7,044 nt of DNA from Lentisphaeria bacterium. Its GTDB lineage: Bacteria > Verrucomicrobiota > Lentisphaeria > Victivallales > UBA1829. Below the pieces are notes generated by a model. The model saw nothing but the letters and a program-made list of their open reading frames with translations, was not told where the DNA came from and did not search any database. The position numbers and the translations under genes are program-made. Location: assembly GCA_017504325.1 (NCBI GenBank), contig JAFVRL010000240.1, positions 1 through 7,044 on the forward strand, in the 5' to 3' direction. The first letter of the stretch is position 1. Each line of letters begins with the position of its first letter. Positions 1 to 6,960 of the stretch are shown here, in pieces.

Positions 1-244
1 CAACAGGTTCAATCATACTCCCATGCGGCAGAGAAGACTTCTTCTGCATAAAAGGGAGATTTTGCGTCTTTCCCAGCAGGTGAAGGAAAAAGGGTATGCC
101 CTGATTCCTCTGAAGATGTATCTTACAAGGGGAAAGATCAAGATCCAGCTGGGGGTGGCAAAAGGAAAGACCTTTGAGGATAAGAGGGAAACTTTACGCA
201 AACGGCAGGATGATCTGGATATGCGGCGTGCCATGAAAGTATGA
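1..244 (+). CDS. smpB: SsrA-binding protein SmpB, C-terminal part (5' end outside window)
   Basis: SmpB binds the tRNA-like domain of tmRNA and delivers it to stalled ribosomes for trans-translation in the cytoplasm. The reading frame enters from the left edge (first whole codon at base 2) and gives 80 residues before TGA at 242-244. Recognisable SmpB blocks are NRFNHTP, RRLLLHKREI, the strand segment ALIPLKMYLTRGKIKIQLGVAKGK, and DKRETLRKR, followed by a basic, helix-prone tail ending DMRRAMKV. In the family this tail enters the empty mRNA channel and decoding centre. NRFNH lies upstream of the first in-window ATG (base 23) and is conserved in the family, so that ATG is internal and the gene begins left of the window. 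A terminator follows directly, so smpB is probably not cotranscribed with the MATE gene. Identification is firm; the N-terminal half cannot be judged. Confidence 0.95.
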   Translation, partial: NRFNHTPMRQRRLLLHKREILRLSQQVKEKGYALIPLKMYLTRGKIKIQLGVAKGKTFEDKRETLRKRQDDLDMRRAMKV

Positions 245-260
245 AATAAATATTCTGAAG

Positions 261-304
261 CCGGAAAAAAGAGAGATTGTTTACGCAATCTCTTTTCCGG
301 TTTT
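261..304 (+). terminator. Rho-independent terminator of smpB
   Basis: The hairpin begins 16 nt after the smpB stop. The left arm at 261-279 (CCGG, then an A/G-rich run, ending GAGATTG) pairs with 286-300 (CAATCTC to CCGG) around a short loop at 280-285. The arms are 19 and 15 nt, so about four A residues bulge on the left between the CCGG base and the inner stem. Four T residues (301-304) follow the stem. The T-run is short but the geometry fits an intrinsic terminator. Folding was done by eye. Confidence 0.8.
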
Positions 305-368
305 AAAGTCCGTTTTTCAGACGGAATGATATGAGATACTCTGAAACAAACCCGAAACAGGAAAAAAA

Positions 369-1748
369 ATGAAAATAGCCAAGAATGAATATATGTCGAG
401 TACGGGAAGTTTTCTTGACATATTGCGGATCGCTTTCCCGCTGATTTGTGCCGCCTCCAGTCAGGCGGTGAATCTGTATGTGGACAGAGCCATGCTTTCC
501 CACTATTCCCATGAAGCACTGGGGGCGTCTTTTGCCGGGGGATTGACCAACTTTACCATTGTCTGTGTCTTTGTGGGGCTTGTAGGATATACAGGAACCT
601 TTGTGGCACAGTATGCGGGAGCCAATCAGCCCAAACGCATAGGACTTTGCGTATGGCAGGGACTTTACCTTGCTTTGCTGGGAGGAGCATTCATGGCAAC
701 AGGTTTATTGTGGGCAAAACCGCTTTTTGAACTTTTCGGACATGAAAAAAGTGTTATGGTACAGGAGATCATCTACTTCAAGATCCTGTGCATCGGCTGT
801 GTATTTTATCTTATGCAGATCGCTCTTTCCTGTTTCTGGAGCGGCAGGGGAAAAACATTGATCGTTATGGGGGTGTCTCTGGGAACGATGGTATTGAACA
901 TCCCCTTCAATTATATGATGATTTTCGGGAAATGGGGATTCCCGGCAATGGGGATCGCCGGGGCAGCATGGGGAAGTATTCTTGCTTCTTTTTTCGGTCT
1001 GCTGTTCTACATCGTCGGATTTTTCACTCCTTCGGCAAGAAGACACTTCAATACCACCAGAAGTTTCTTTGACTGGGAATTATTCAAACGGATGATCCGT
1101 TTCGGACTTCCCGCCGGTATCCAGCTCTTTCTGGATCTTGCCTCCTTCAATCTTTTTGCCATCATCCTGTGCCGGTACAGCAAAGACATTCAGGGGGCGG
1201 TGAGTATTGCCTTCGGAGTAAATTCTCTTTCCTTCACTCCCATTACCGGTATCGGACAGACGGTTGCCATCATGGTGGGGCAGGCGATCGGGGCAAGAAA
1301 TATCCCCCTTGCGGAAAAAGCGGTGAAAAGTGCCATGTTTCTCACCATTCTCTATACGGGGGCAATGGCAATACTCTTTTTCTTCTTTCCTTCATTTGTG
1401 GTTGCTCCTTTTGTCAATCCTTCCGACCCTAATCAGGCGGAGACCATACGTCTTACCGCCCCCATGCTGAAATTTGTAGCGGGCTTCCTTGTTTTTGACG
1501 GGATCTGCGTATTGCTTTTCAATGCGTTGCGGGGTGCCGGAGATACGAAATTTGCCATGTGGGCAACTACCATTATGTCATGGGGTATTCTGGGCATCCC
1601 CTGTCTTATCCTCTACAAACTGGGGTTCTCCGTCTGGGTCCTCTGGGGATATTTTGTTTTTTATGTGATGATTGTTGCCACGGTATTTTTTGCCCGTTAC
1701 CTTTCCAAAAAGTGGACAAAAATGCGTGTTATTGAAGATGATCTTTAA
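369..1748 (+). CDS. MATE-family (NorM-type) multidrug/metabolite efflux transporter
   Basis: This is an inner-membrane antiporter of the MATE family, which exports organic cations or metabolites using a Na+ or H+ gradient. At 459 residues it has the usual length, with hydrophobic stretches fitting two six-helix bundles. The first helix carries the conserved acidic site as VDRAML (Asp39, equivalent to the first-helix Asp of NorM proteins). The NorM-like block NIPFNYMMIFGKWGFPAMGI spans 177-196. The second bundle opens with GLPAGIQLFLD (246-256), where Asp256 sits at a position usually Glu in NorM. The internal duplication shows in VAQYAGAN (79-86) against VGQAIGARN (303-311). ATG at 369 is preceded by AGGA (359-362) at 6-nt spacing. 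ATG at 393 would also keep all helices but lacks as good a site. No clear promoter is visible in the 64 nt after the smpB terminator. The SDR gene starts 17 nt downstream, suggesting cotranscription. Substrate and coupling ion cannot be read from the sequence. Confidence 0.92.
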   Translation: MKIAKNEYMSSTGSFLDILRIAFPLICAASSQAVNLYVDRAMLSHYSHEALGASFAGGLTNFTIVCVFVGLVGYTGTFVAQYAGANQPKRIGLCVWQGLYLALLGGAFMATGLLWAKPLFELFGHEKSVMVQEIIYFKILCIGCVFYLMQIALSCFWSGRGKTLIVMGVSLGTMVLNIPFNYMMIFGKWGFPAMGIAGAAWGSILASFFGLLFYIVGFFTPSARRHFNTTRSFFDWELFKRMIRFGLPAGIQLFLDLASFNLFAIILCRYSKDIQGAVSIAFGVNSLSFTPITGIGQTVAIMVGQAIGARNIPLAEKAVKSAMFLTILYTGAMAILFFFFPSFVVAPFVNPSDPNQAETIRLTAPMLKFVAGFLVFDGICVLLFNALRGAGDTKFAMWATTIMSWGILGIPCLILYKLGFSVWVLWGYFVFYVMIVATVFFARYLSKKWTKMRVIEDDL

Positions 1749-1765
1749 GAATAGAGGATAAAAAA

Positions 1766-2512
1766 ATGCACACAGATCTTTCAGGAAAAATTGCTCTTGT
1801 TACAGGAGGCTCCCAGGGGATCGGCAGAGTGATCGCCCTTGCTCTTGCGGCAGAAAAATGCAAAGTATATGTAAATTGCGCCCACAGCAGAGAGAAGGCA
1901 CAGAAAGTAGTCGATGAGATCCTTGCTTCCGGCGGGGATGCGGAAGTATGTATATGTGATGTGGCAGATGAAAAAGCGGTCAATGCAATGTTTGCGGAGT
2001 TGGGAAAAGTGGATATTCTTATCAACAATGCCCGGCTGGATCCCTGGAAGCGTACAGAAGAAATGAGTGAAGGGCAATGGTGGGACAAGGTCATGGAAGT
2101 AAATCTGAAAGGGTGTTTTCTCTGTTCCATGGCATTTTTCAACCAGGCAAAGGAAAGAATGTATGGACGCATCGTCAATATCTCCTCTGCAAGAGCGTTC
2201 CGTCCGGCGGAAATGAATATGATCGCCTATGGAGTATCCAAACTGGGGATGCACGGTATTACCAGAGCTTTTGCGGATAACGGGGCAAAGTACGGCATAA
2301 CCGCCAATACGGTCTGCCCCGGAATGACGGCAACAGAAAATATGAATAAACGGTTGAGCAAAGAAAAATATGCCCGGGAGTGTGCCGCTGTTCCCCTGGG
2401 GCGTCCGGGAACAAGTGAAGAGGTGGCAGATGCTGTACTTTTTGCTGTGAAAAACGGCTATGTCACCGGGGAAAGCATCCATGTGAATGGCGGTATGTAT
2501 TACGCTCCGTAA
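1766..2512 (+). CDS. Classical short-chain dehydrogenase/reductase (FabG/sugar dehydrogenase-like)
   Basis: This is a soluble NAD(P)-dependent oxidoreductase of 248 residues, the normal size for a classical SDR. The N-terminal Rossmann motif TGGSQGIG is at 13-20, and the adenine-site Asp is in CDVAD (Asp65). The catalytic set Asn113, Ser141, Tyr155 and Lys159 is intact (VNLKG, NISSA, YGVSK). A PG motif lies at 185-186, and the C-terminal GYVTGESIHVNGG is typical of the FabG/glucose dehydrogenase group. The residues HSRE after the second beta strand resemble NADP(H)-preferring members, a weak hint. The usual NNAG is NNAR here (87-90), an unusual substitution. GAGG at 1754-1757 lies 8 nt before ATG. 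The gene sits 17 nt after the MATE gene and 27 nt before the dehydratase gene. That context favours a sugar or sugar-lactone dehydrogenase over fatty-acid synthesis, but the substrate is inferred only. No frameshift or missing catalytic residue is seen. Confidence 0.93.
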   Translation: MHTDLSGKIALVTGGSQGIGRVIALALAAEKCKVYVNCAHSREKAQKVVDEILASGGDAEVCICDVADEKAVNAMFAELGKVDILINNARLDPWKRTEEMSEGQWWDKVMEVNLKGCFLCSMAFFNQAKERMYGRIVNISSARAFRPAEMNMIAYGVSKLGMHGITRAFADNGAKYGITANTVCPGMTATENMNKRLSKEKYARECAAVPLGRPGTSEEVADAVLFAVKNGYVTGESIHVNGGMYYAP

Positions 2513-2539
2513 AAACAAAAAATCAATCAGGAGGATCTT

Positions 2540-3721
2540 ATGAAAATAACAGCTGTAAAAACTTTTATCTGCAACGCCTTCCGTACCAACTTCGTCTTTG
2601 TGAAAGTGGAGACCGATTCCGGCATCCACGGCTGGGGGGAAGCTACTCTGGAGTACAAAGAACTTACTGTCCAGGCGGCGATCCACGATCTGGAATATTA
2701 CCTTATCGGCAAAGACCCGCACAATATTGAAGCCTTCCGCCATGATTGCTACCGGGATGCCTACTGGCGGGGCGGTCCTGTTCTGATGAGTGCCCTTGCC
2801 GGTGTGGAAATGGCATTGTGGGACATCAAGGGAAAAGATTTGAATTGTCCTGTGTATCAGCTGCTTGGCGGGAAAGTAAGGGATGCAGTTCCTGTTTATG
2901 TGAACGGCTGGTTCTCTCCTGCCAAAACTCCCGATGAATTTGCGGAAAAGGCTCTGGAAGTACGGAAAAACAAATATCCCGGATGCAAGTGGGACCCCTT
3001 CGGAAAAGCATGGCTCCAGATCGGCAAAAAAGAGCTGGATCAGGCAATGGAATGTGTGAGAAAGGTCTCTGAAGCGGTGGGCAGTGACGTACAGCTGCTT
3101 ATTGAAGGACATGGAAGATTCGATATTCCCACAGCCGTAAAGATCGGTAAAAGACTGGAAGAATTCGATATTTTCTGGTTTGAAGAGCCTATTCCGCCGG
3201 ATGACAAGGAAGGAATGCGGGAAGTCAAGGAAAGGGTGAGAGTATCTCTTGCCGCCGGGGAAAGACTGTATAACCGGTATGAATACAGACAGTATTTCGA
3301 TCTCAACTGTTCCGACTACATCCAGCCGGACATCTCCCATGCCGGAGGGATCATGGAAATGCGCATGCTGGGAGCGGAAGCGGAGGCGCGTCATATCGGA
3401 TTCTGCCCCCACAATCCCTCCGGCCCTGTGGCAAATGCGGCAACTTTACAGATCGCCGCCTGTGTTCCCAACTTTGTCATGCTGGAAATGATGATGACCG
3501 ATGTGGTTTACCGCAAAGACATCTGCGATGAAGATCTCACCTTGCGTAACGGCAAAATGGTCATTCCGGACAAACCCGGTCTGGGGATCGAACTCAATGA
3601 AAAGGAACTTCAGAAATATCCCTATATCCCCACCCATCTGCGTCATTACAGAGGGGATCTCACCAACATCCGTCCCCCGGATGCCGTGCGGTACTACAAA
3701 CTGGAAAATACAGAAGAATAA
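2540..3721 (+). CDS. Enolase-superfamily (mandelate racemase/muconate lactonizing) acid-sugar dehydratase, DgoD-like
   Basis: This is a predicted Mg2+-dependent cytoplasmic dehydratase that would turn an aldonate or related acid sugar into a 2-keto-3-deoxy acid. Its 393 residues compare with about 382 in E. coli D-galactonate dehydratase (DgoD). The capping domain (about 1-125) has VETDSGIHGWGEA (23-35), YWRGGP (75-80) and ALWDIKGK (92-99). The barrel has KWDPFG (150-155), EGHGRF (189-194), FEEPIPPD (214-221), AAGERLY (238-244), QPDISHAGGI (262-271) and PHNPSGP (290-296). Aligned to DgoD from memory, the key positions fall at a constant offset of six: metal ligands Glu189, Glu215 and Glu241, catalytic His191 and His291, plus Asp264 and Glu316. 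The first ligand is Asp in DgoD but Glu here, and the loop after strand two differs (KWDP versus KLNG). Substrate may therefore not be galactonate, and no symbol is given. AGGAGG at 2529-2534 lies 5 nt before ATG. The gene is third in the cluster. Confidence 0.92.
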   Translation: MKITAVKTFICNAFRTNFVFVKVETDSGIHGWGEATLEYKELTVQAAIHDLEYYLIGKDPHNIEAFRHDCYRDAYWRGGPVLMSALAGVEMALWDIKGKDLNCPVYQLLGGKVRDAVPVYVNGWFSPAKTPDEFAEKALEVRKNKYPGCKWDPFGKAWLQIGKKELDQAMECVRKVSEAVGSDVQLLIEGHGRFDIPTAVKIGKRLEEFDIFWFEEPIPPDDKEGMREVKERVRVSLAAGERLYNRYEYRQYFDLNCSDYIQPDISHAGGIMEMRMLGAEAEARHIGFCPHNPSGPVANAATLQIAACVPNFVMLEMMMTDVVYRKDICDEDLTLRNGKMVIPDKPGLGIELNEKELQKYPYIPTHLRHYRGDLTNIRPPDAVRYYKLENTEE

Positions 3722-3745
3722 GCCTTTTCACAACCGGAGAAGCGG

Positions 3746-5017
3746 ATGAGAGAGATTCTTTTTACAGAAAAGGTCCCTGTAAGGGGAAAGTATGATGTGA
3801 TCGTTGCCGGAGGCGGGGTGGCAGGTGTTGCTGCCGCCCTCGCCGCAAGACGGGCAGGGAAAAAGGTGCTTCTCATTGAAAAGACCATTACTCCCGGCGG
3901 TCTTGCCACCATCGGACTTGTAAACTTTTTTGTCCCCATGTGCAACGGCAGGGGAACGGTCATCATCAAAGGTATGGCGGAAGAGTTTCTGCGTCTTTCC
4001 ATCCGATACGGCTTTGATACCATCCCGGAGTGTTGGAAGAATGGGACTGCAGGGGTGGATACCCCCCGTTACATGACCCGTTATTCCCCGCAGATCTTTG
4101 CTCTTGCTCTGACAGAGATCATGGCGGAAGAGGGGGTGGACTTGCGTTATGACAGTATCGTGGCAAATGTGGAAATGCAGAAAAATGAATACGGAATGCA
4201 CTGTAACGGCGTTTATGTGGAAAGTAAATCCGGAAGAGAGTTCTTTGAAGCAGGCGTAATCGTGGACACAACCGGAGATGCGGATGTGCTTTTCCGTGCC
4301 GGAGTCCCTACGATCCAGGGAAAAAATTATTTCTCCTATTTTGCCAAACTCCTTACTCTGGAATCCTGTCAGAATGCGGTGGAAAAGAAAAATATCGGGG
4401 AAAGTTACAGAGTCTGTACAGGAGGCTTCGCCAGTCTTTACGGACATAATCACCCGGAAGGAATGAAATTTTTTACAGGAACAAGTGCGGAAGATGTAAC
4501 AGAATTTACTGTTCTCAATCAGTTGGAAATGCTGCGGAAACTCAAAAATGATGACCGGAATACAAGAGAGATCGTCACCCTTCCCACAATGCCCAATTAC
4601 CGTACCACCCGCCGTATTGACGGCAATGTCACACTCCGGGAGGAAGACGCTTATCGTCACTTTGATGATTCCATCGGAGCCATCTGCGATTTTGACCGCA
4701 GGGATTTCCTTTATGAGATCCCCTACGGCTGTATGATCCGCAGCGGTTTTGATAATCTCATTACCGCCGGACGCTGTACTGCCGGGGAAGGGTATGCCTG
4801 GGATGTTCTGCGGGTCATTCCCCCTGCCATTATCACAGGACAGGCGGCGGGGCTTGCCGCTGCACAGGCATTGGATACCAAACGGCCTGTTTATGATATA
4901 GAAACAGCTTCTTTACAGAACACTCTTGCCGGACAAAATGTAATGATCCACTTTGATGATTCCCTTATCCCCGCTGAAACGGGAAAACATGTTGAGGATG
5001 ATACCGGACATGTATGA
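3746..5017 (+). CDS. FAD-dependent oxidoreductase (FAD_oxidored/PF12831-like), substrate unknown
   Basis: This predicted soluble flavoprotein has 423 residues, no signal peptide and no membrane helix. An N-terminal dinucleotide-binding fold has VIVAGGGVAGVAAA (18-31, glycines 22, 24 and 27) and closes with LLIEK, where Glu45 would bind the FAD ribose. Next comes PGGLATIGLVN (50-60), typical of this family. The second FAD motif is DTTGDAD (174-180). The C-terminal FAD contact region runs from LITAGR (338-343) to TGQAAGLAAA (364-373). The last 22 residues form an acidic, His-containing tail with no recognised motif. Such proteins are common in carbohydrate-degrading bacteria, but few have known substrates. 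Here it follows the dehydratase gene by 24 nt, with GGAG (3736-3739) 6 nt before ATG, and it ends the cluster before a terminator. It may oxidise a sugar-acid intermediate or the same substrate as the SDR. No electron-acceptor gene is nearby. The family call is strong; the function is unassigned. Confidence 0.9.
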   Translation: MREILFTEKVPVRGKYDVIVAGGGVAGVAAALAARRAGKKVLLIEKTITPGGLATIGLVNFFVPMCNGRGTVIIKGMAEEFLRLSIRYGFDTIPECWKNGTAGVDTPRYMTRYSPQIFALALTEIMAEEGVDLRYDSIVANVEMQKNEYGMHCNGVYVESKSGREFFEAGVIVDTTGDADVLFRAGVPTIQGKNYFSYFAKLLTLESCQNAVEKKNIGESYRVCTGGFASLYGHNHPEGMKFFTGTSAEDVTEFTVLNQLEMLRKLKNDDRNTREIVTLPTMPNYRTTRRIDGNVTLREEDAYRHFDDSIGAICDFDRRDFLYEIPYGCMIRSGFDNLITAGRCTAGEGYAWDVLRVIPPAIITGQAAGLAAAQALDTKRPVYDIETASLQNTLAGQNVMIHFDDSLIPAETGKHVEDDTGHV

Positions 5018-5065
5018 TAAATAATGATCCCGCAGATTTTTTTTGATCAGTGAATGGATCATGAT

Positions 5066-5112
5066 AAAAAAACTCTGTCCCATTTCCCGGCAGGATTTGA
5101 GACAGAGTCTTT
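5066..5112. terminator. Bidirectional intrinsic terminator between convergent genes
   Basis: ACTCTGTC (5072-5079) pairs perfectly with GACAGAGT (5101-5108) around a 21-nt loop that has a weak inner palindrome, TCCCGGCAGGA. Flanking A residues (5066-5071) and CTTTT (5109-5113) extend the stem past one mismatch. Read on the - strand, the stem is followed by seven T residues, a good terminator 20 nt beyond the symporter stop codon. Read on the + strand it is followed by CTTTTG, a weaker U-run, so it could also end the FAD-oxidoreductase transcript. Upstream in the same gap, ATGATCC (5024-5030) and GGATCAT (5056-5062) could form a second, looser stem. The rest of 5018-5128 shows nothing else. Confidence 0.78.
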
Positions 5113-5128
5113 TGTTGTATGAAAGAAA

Positions 5129-6667
5129 TTATTTTGCTTCTTCTTCGGCAAGGGCGGTTCTGGTTTTCTCAAAGAGAGCAACAACCTCGGCGGAGGGGGC
5201 TTTGTCCAGAAGAGAAACGATGGCGGCGGCGATCATACCGGCAATAAATCCGGGGATGATCTCATAGATACCGGTCTTGGCAAGGAATGCATACCACAGA
5301 GCATCCACAAGGAAGCCCACGATGATACCGGCAACCGCACCTTTGTAGGTAAGGCGTTTCCAGTAGAGGGCAAGGATGATGACAGGACCGAAAGCTGCTC
5401 CGAAAGCCGCCCACGCACATTCTACAAGAGCCATGATCCCCTGACATTTGGGGCTGCTGGCAATCAGGAAGGCGATGATGGCAATAACAGTAACAATGAT
5501 TCTTCCTGCCCAGAGCATCTCTTTATCATTGGCATTTTTGCGGAAGAGGGGCTTGTAAATATCGGAGGCAAAAGCGGAGGAGGAGGCAAGAAGCTGGGAG
5601 TCCGCTGTACTCATGGAGGCGGCAAGAATTGCGGAAAGGAGGATACCGGCAACAAAAGAGGTAATCCCCACAGAACCGATCTGACTGCCTAACCATACAA
5701 AGGAGGAACGCACCATTTCAATAAAGACAAGTTCTTTTCCTTTGACAACAAGTTTATCACCCAGATATTCTCTTCCAAGAATACCCACAACAGAAGCCAT
5801 GGCAAGGATGAGAAGGATCCAGCTGCAGCCGATGATCTGGGATTTACGCACCTCTTTTTCAGAGCTGATGGAAAGATAACGGATCAGAATGTGAGGCATA
5901 CCGAAATAACCAAGTCCCCAACCCAGACCGTAGAGGACCTCTTTGGCTCCTTCCCAGCCGGATGCTGTGGTAAGAGAGAAATAACCTTCAGAAAGTTTGA
6001 CAACAGGTCTGGAAAATTCCGGACTTTTCATCATGATATAGGCTAAAATGGGGGCGAGCATCAAAGCTCCCAACATAATGAGTCCCTGGAAGAAGTCGGT
6101 CCAGCAGACTGCTTTATAACCGCCCATGAAGGTGTAGCCGACGATGACGACTGTGGCAATGATCATGGCAGTGGAGGGCTTCATGCCGATAACGGTATTG
6201 AAAAGCTGACCGCAGGCATAGATACTGGCGGCAGCATAAACGCAGTATGTCACCATAAAGACGATAGCAGAAACGATCTGGATGGTCTTGTTGTCAGAAA
6301 GGAATCTGTTGGCAAGGAACTGGGGAATGGTGATGGAATCTTTTGCGTAAATGGAATAACGGCGCAGTTTGGGGGCAACGGTGATCCATGCACAAATCGT
6401 ACCGATGAGAAGTCCCACAGAGATCCATATCTTGGAAAAACCTGCGGCATAAATAGCACCGGGAAGTCCCATAAGCACCCATGCACTCATGTCGGAAGCT
6501 CCGGCGGAAAGGGCGGAAACCCAGGCATTCATATCTCTGCCGCCGAGGAAGTATTCTTTTTCCCCGTTTCCTTCTTTTTTGCCTTTGAAATAAAAATAGA
6601 TACCCACTCCAATGACCAGAACAAAATAGATCAGCATTGCAGACGATTCAGCGTTAAGCCATTTCAT
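5129..6667 (-). CDS. putP: Sodium/proline symporter-type transporter (PutP, solute:sodium symporter family)
   Basis: This inner-membrane permease imports a small solute, probably proline, with Na+. Its 512 residues compare with about 502 in E. coli PutP, and the hydrophobic pattern suits the 13-helix LeuT-like fold. PutP-like blocks are YFLGGR (39-44), LSAGASDMSAWVLMGLPGA (53-71), YTFMGGYKAVCWTDFFQ (178-194), GWGLGYFGMPHIL (249-261), AGILLSAILAASMST (340-354), AWAAFGAAFGP and YEIIPGF. Sodium-site residues correspond as Asp59 and Ser61 (Asp55, Ser57 in E. coli) and Ser353 and Thr354 (Ser340, Thr341). The C-terminus keeps the KAPSAEV segment. ATG at 6667 has AAGGAG (6675-6680) 7 nt upstream, which settles the start. 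It converges on the sugar-acid cluster and is a separate transcription unit. No putA or regulator lies in the window, so proline is assigned by similarity only; another amino or organic acid remains possible. Confidence 0.94.
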   Translation of the reverse strand: MKWLNAESSAMLIYFVLVIGVGIYFYFKGKKEGNGEKEYFLGGRDMNAWVSALSAGASDMSAWVLMGLPGAIYAAGFSKIWISVGLLIGTICAWITVAPKLRRYSIYAKDSITIPQFLANRFLSDNKTIQIVSAIVFMVTYCVYAAASIYACGQLFNTVIGMKPSTAMIIATVVIVGYTFMGGYKAVCWTDFFQGLIMLGALMLAPILAYIMMKSPEFSRPVVKLSEGYFSLTTASGWEGAKEVLYGLGWGLGYFGMPHILIRYLSISSEKEVRKSQIIGCSWILLILAMASVVGILGREYLGDKLVVKGKELVFIEMVRSSFVWLGSQIGSVGITSFVAGILLSAILAASMSTADSQLLASSSAFASDIYKPLFRKNANDKEMLWAGRIIVTVIAIIAFLIASSPKCQGIMALVECAWAAFGAAFGPVIILALYWKRLTYKGAVAGIIVGFLVDALWYAFLAKTGIYEIIPGFIAGMIAAAIVSLLDKAPSAEVVALFEKTRTALAEEEAK

Positions 6668-6704
6668 AAATCGGCTCCTTCTGTTTATTGTTATTGTTTA
6701 AAAG

Positions 6705-6747
6705 ATAATACCCATATTAATTTGCCACGGAAAAGGGATATTGTCAA
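6705..6747 (-). promoter_or_regulatory. Possible putP promoter elements
   Basis: On the - strand a perfect TTGACA lies at 6747-6742, and an A8 tract sits just upstream of it (6765-6758), about where an UP element would be. At 17-bp spacing the -10 would be CAAATT (6724-6719), only three of six consensus bases. A better -10-like hexamer, TATTAT, lies at 6710-6705, but the matching -35 position is poor and it is too far from TTGACA to pair with it. One of these arrangements may drive putP with a 30-45 nt leader. Which one cannot be decided by reading. Confidence 0.3.
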
Positions 6748-6755
6748 ATCCAAAG

Positions 6756-6818
6756 AGTTTTTTTTCCTGAATTTTGCGTATATTTGTTTTATTAAACGGG
6801 ATAAAAAGTTTTTTTTCC
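6756..6818. repeat. Two direct copies of AGTTTTTTTTCC, 51 bp apart
   Basis: Identical 12-mers AGTTTTTTTTCC occur at 6756-6767 and 6807-6818. Their start-to-start spacing of 51 bp is close to five helical turns. On the - strand they read as A8 tracts upstream of the putP promoter candidate. They could bend DNA or act as UP-like sequence, or be chance in A/T-rich DNA. Confidence 0.5.
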
Positions 6819-6960
6819 GGCATGAACGGAACGGTAAATGGAGATTTGAAAAGGAAAACTGTACTGATACGGGGATATATTCTGATTCTGGCAAGAGTGT
6901 GGCGTTTACTTTTACAATCGTCAAAAAATAAAAAAAATAAAAAAAAAACTGGTTTTTAGC

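Larger units (their letters stand above)
6668..6960. other. A/T-rich intergenic region between putP and a divergent promoter
   Basis: No gene could be supported here. Short open frames on both strands begin with TTG, lack a Shine-Dalgarno site, overlap one another and encode low-complexity Lys/Phe-rich peptides. Noted content is the putP ribosome-binding site (6675-6680), tandem TTATTG repeats in the putP leader (6685-6696), a weak putP promoter candidate, two identical T8 tracts, and a long A-run (about 6923-6948) leading to the + strand promoter. From about 6820 to 6922 nothing recognisable was found. Confidence 0.7.

Noticed and set aside
309..325. Small inverted repeat TCCGT/ACGGA before the MATE gene as an operator or second terminator
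   Set aside because: The stem is only 5 bp, there is no T-run, and no promoter is clear nearby, so it could easily be chance.
335..340. GATACT as a -10 element for the MATE operon
   Set aside because: It matches four of six consensus bases, but no -35-like hexamer exists at 16-18 bp spacing.
13..519. A 168-codon open frame on the - strand across the smpB end and MATE start
   Set aside because: It runs through the smpB terminator and antisense to two known genes, with a low-complexity Phe/Ser/Arg-rich product.
1781..3412. A 543-codon open frame on the - strand spanning the SDR and dehydratase genes
   Set aside because: It lies wholly antisense to two well-identified genes across their boundary. 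Its translation is rich in His, Phe, Ser and Cys without any recognised motif. It is best explained by codon bias of the real genes.
3728..4660. A 310-codon open frame on the - strand inside the FAD-oxidoreductase gene
   Set aside because: It is antisense to a gene with intact FAD motifs, and its product has biased composition and no recognisable domain.
6876..6881. TATATT on the + strand as another -10 element
   Set aside because: The -35 position 17 bp upstream reads GGAAAA, with no similarity to TTGACA.
6691..6931. Overlapping small open frames (69 and 77 codons) on both strands in the right-hand gap
   Set aside because: They start with TTG, lack a ribosome-binding site, overlap on opposite strands and encode Lys/Phe-rich low-complexity peptides typical of A/T-rich non-coding DNA.
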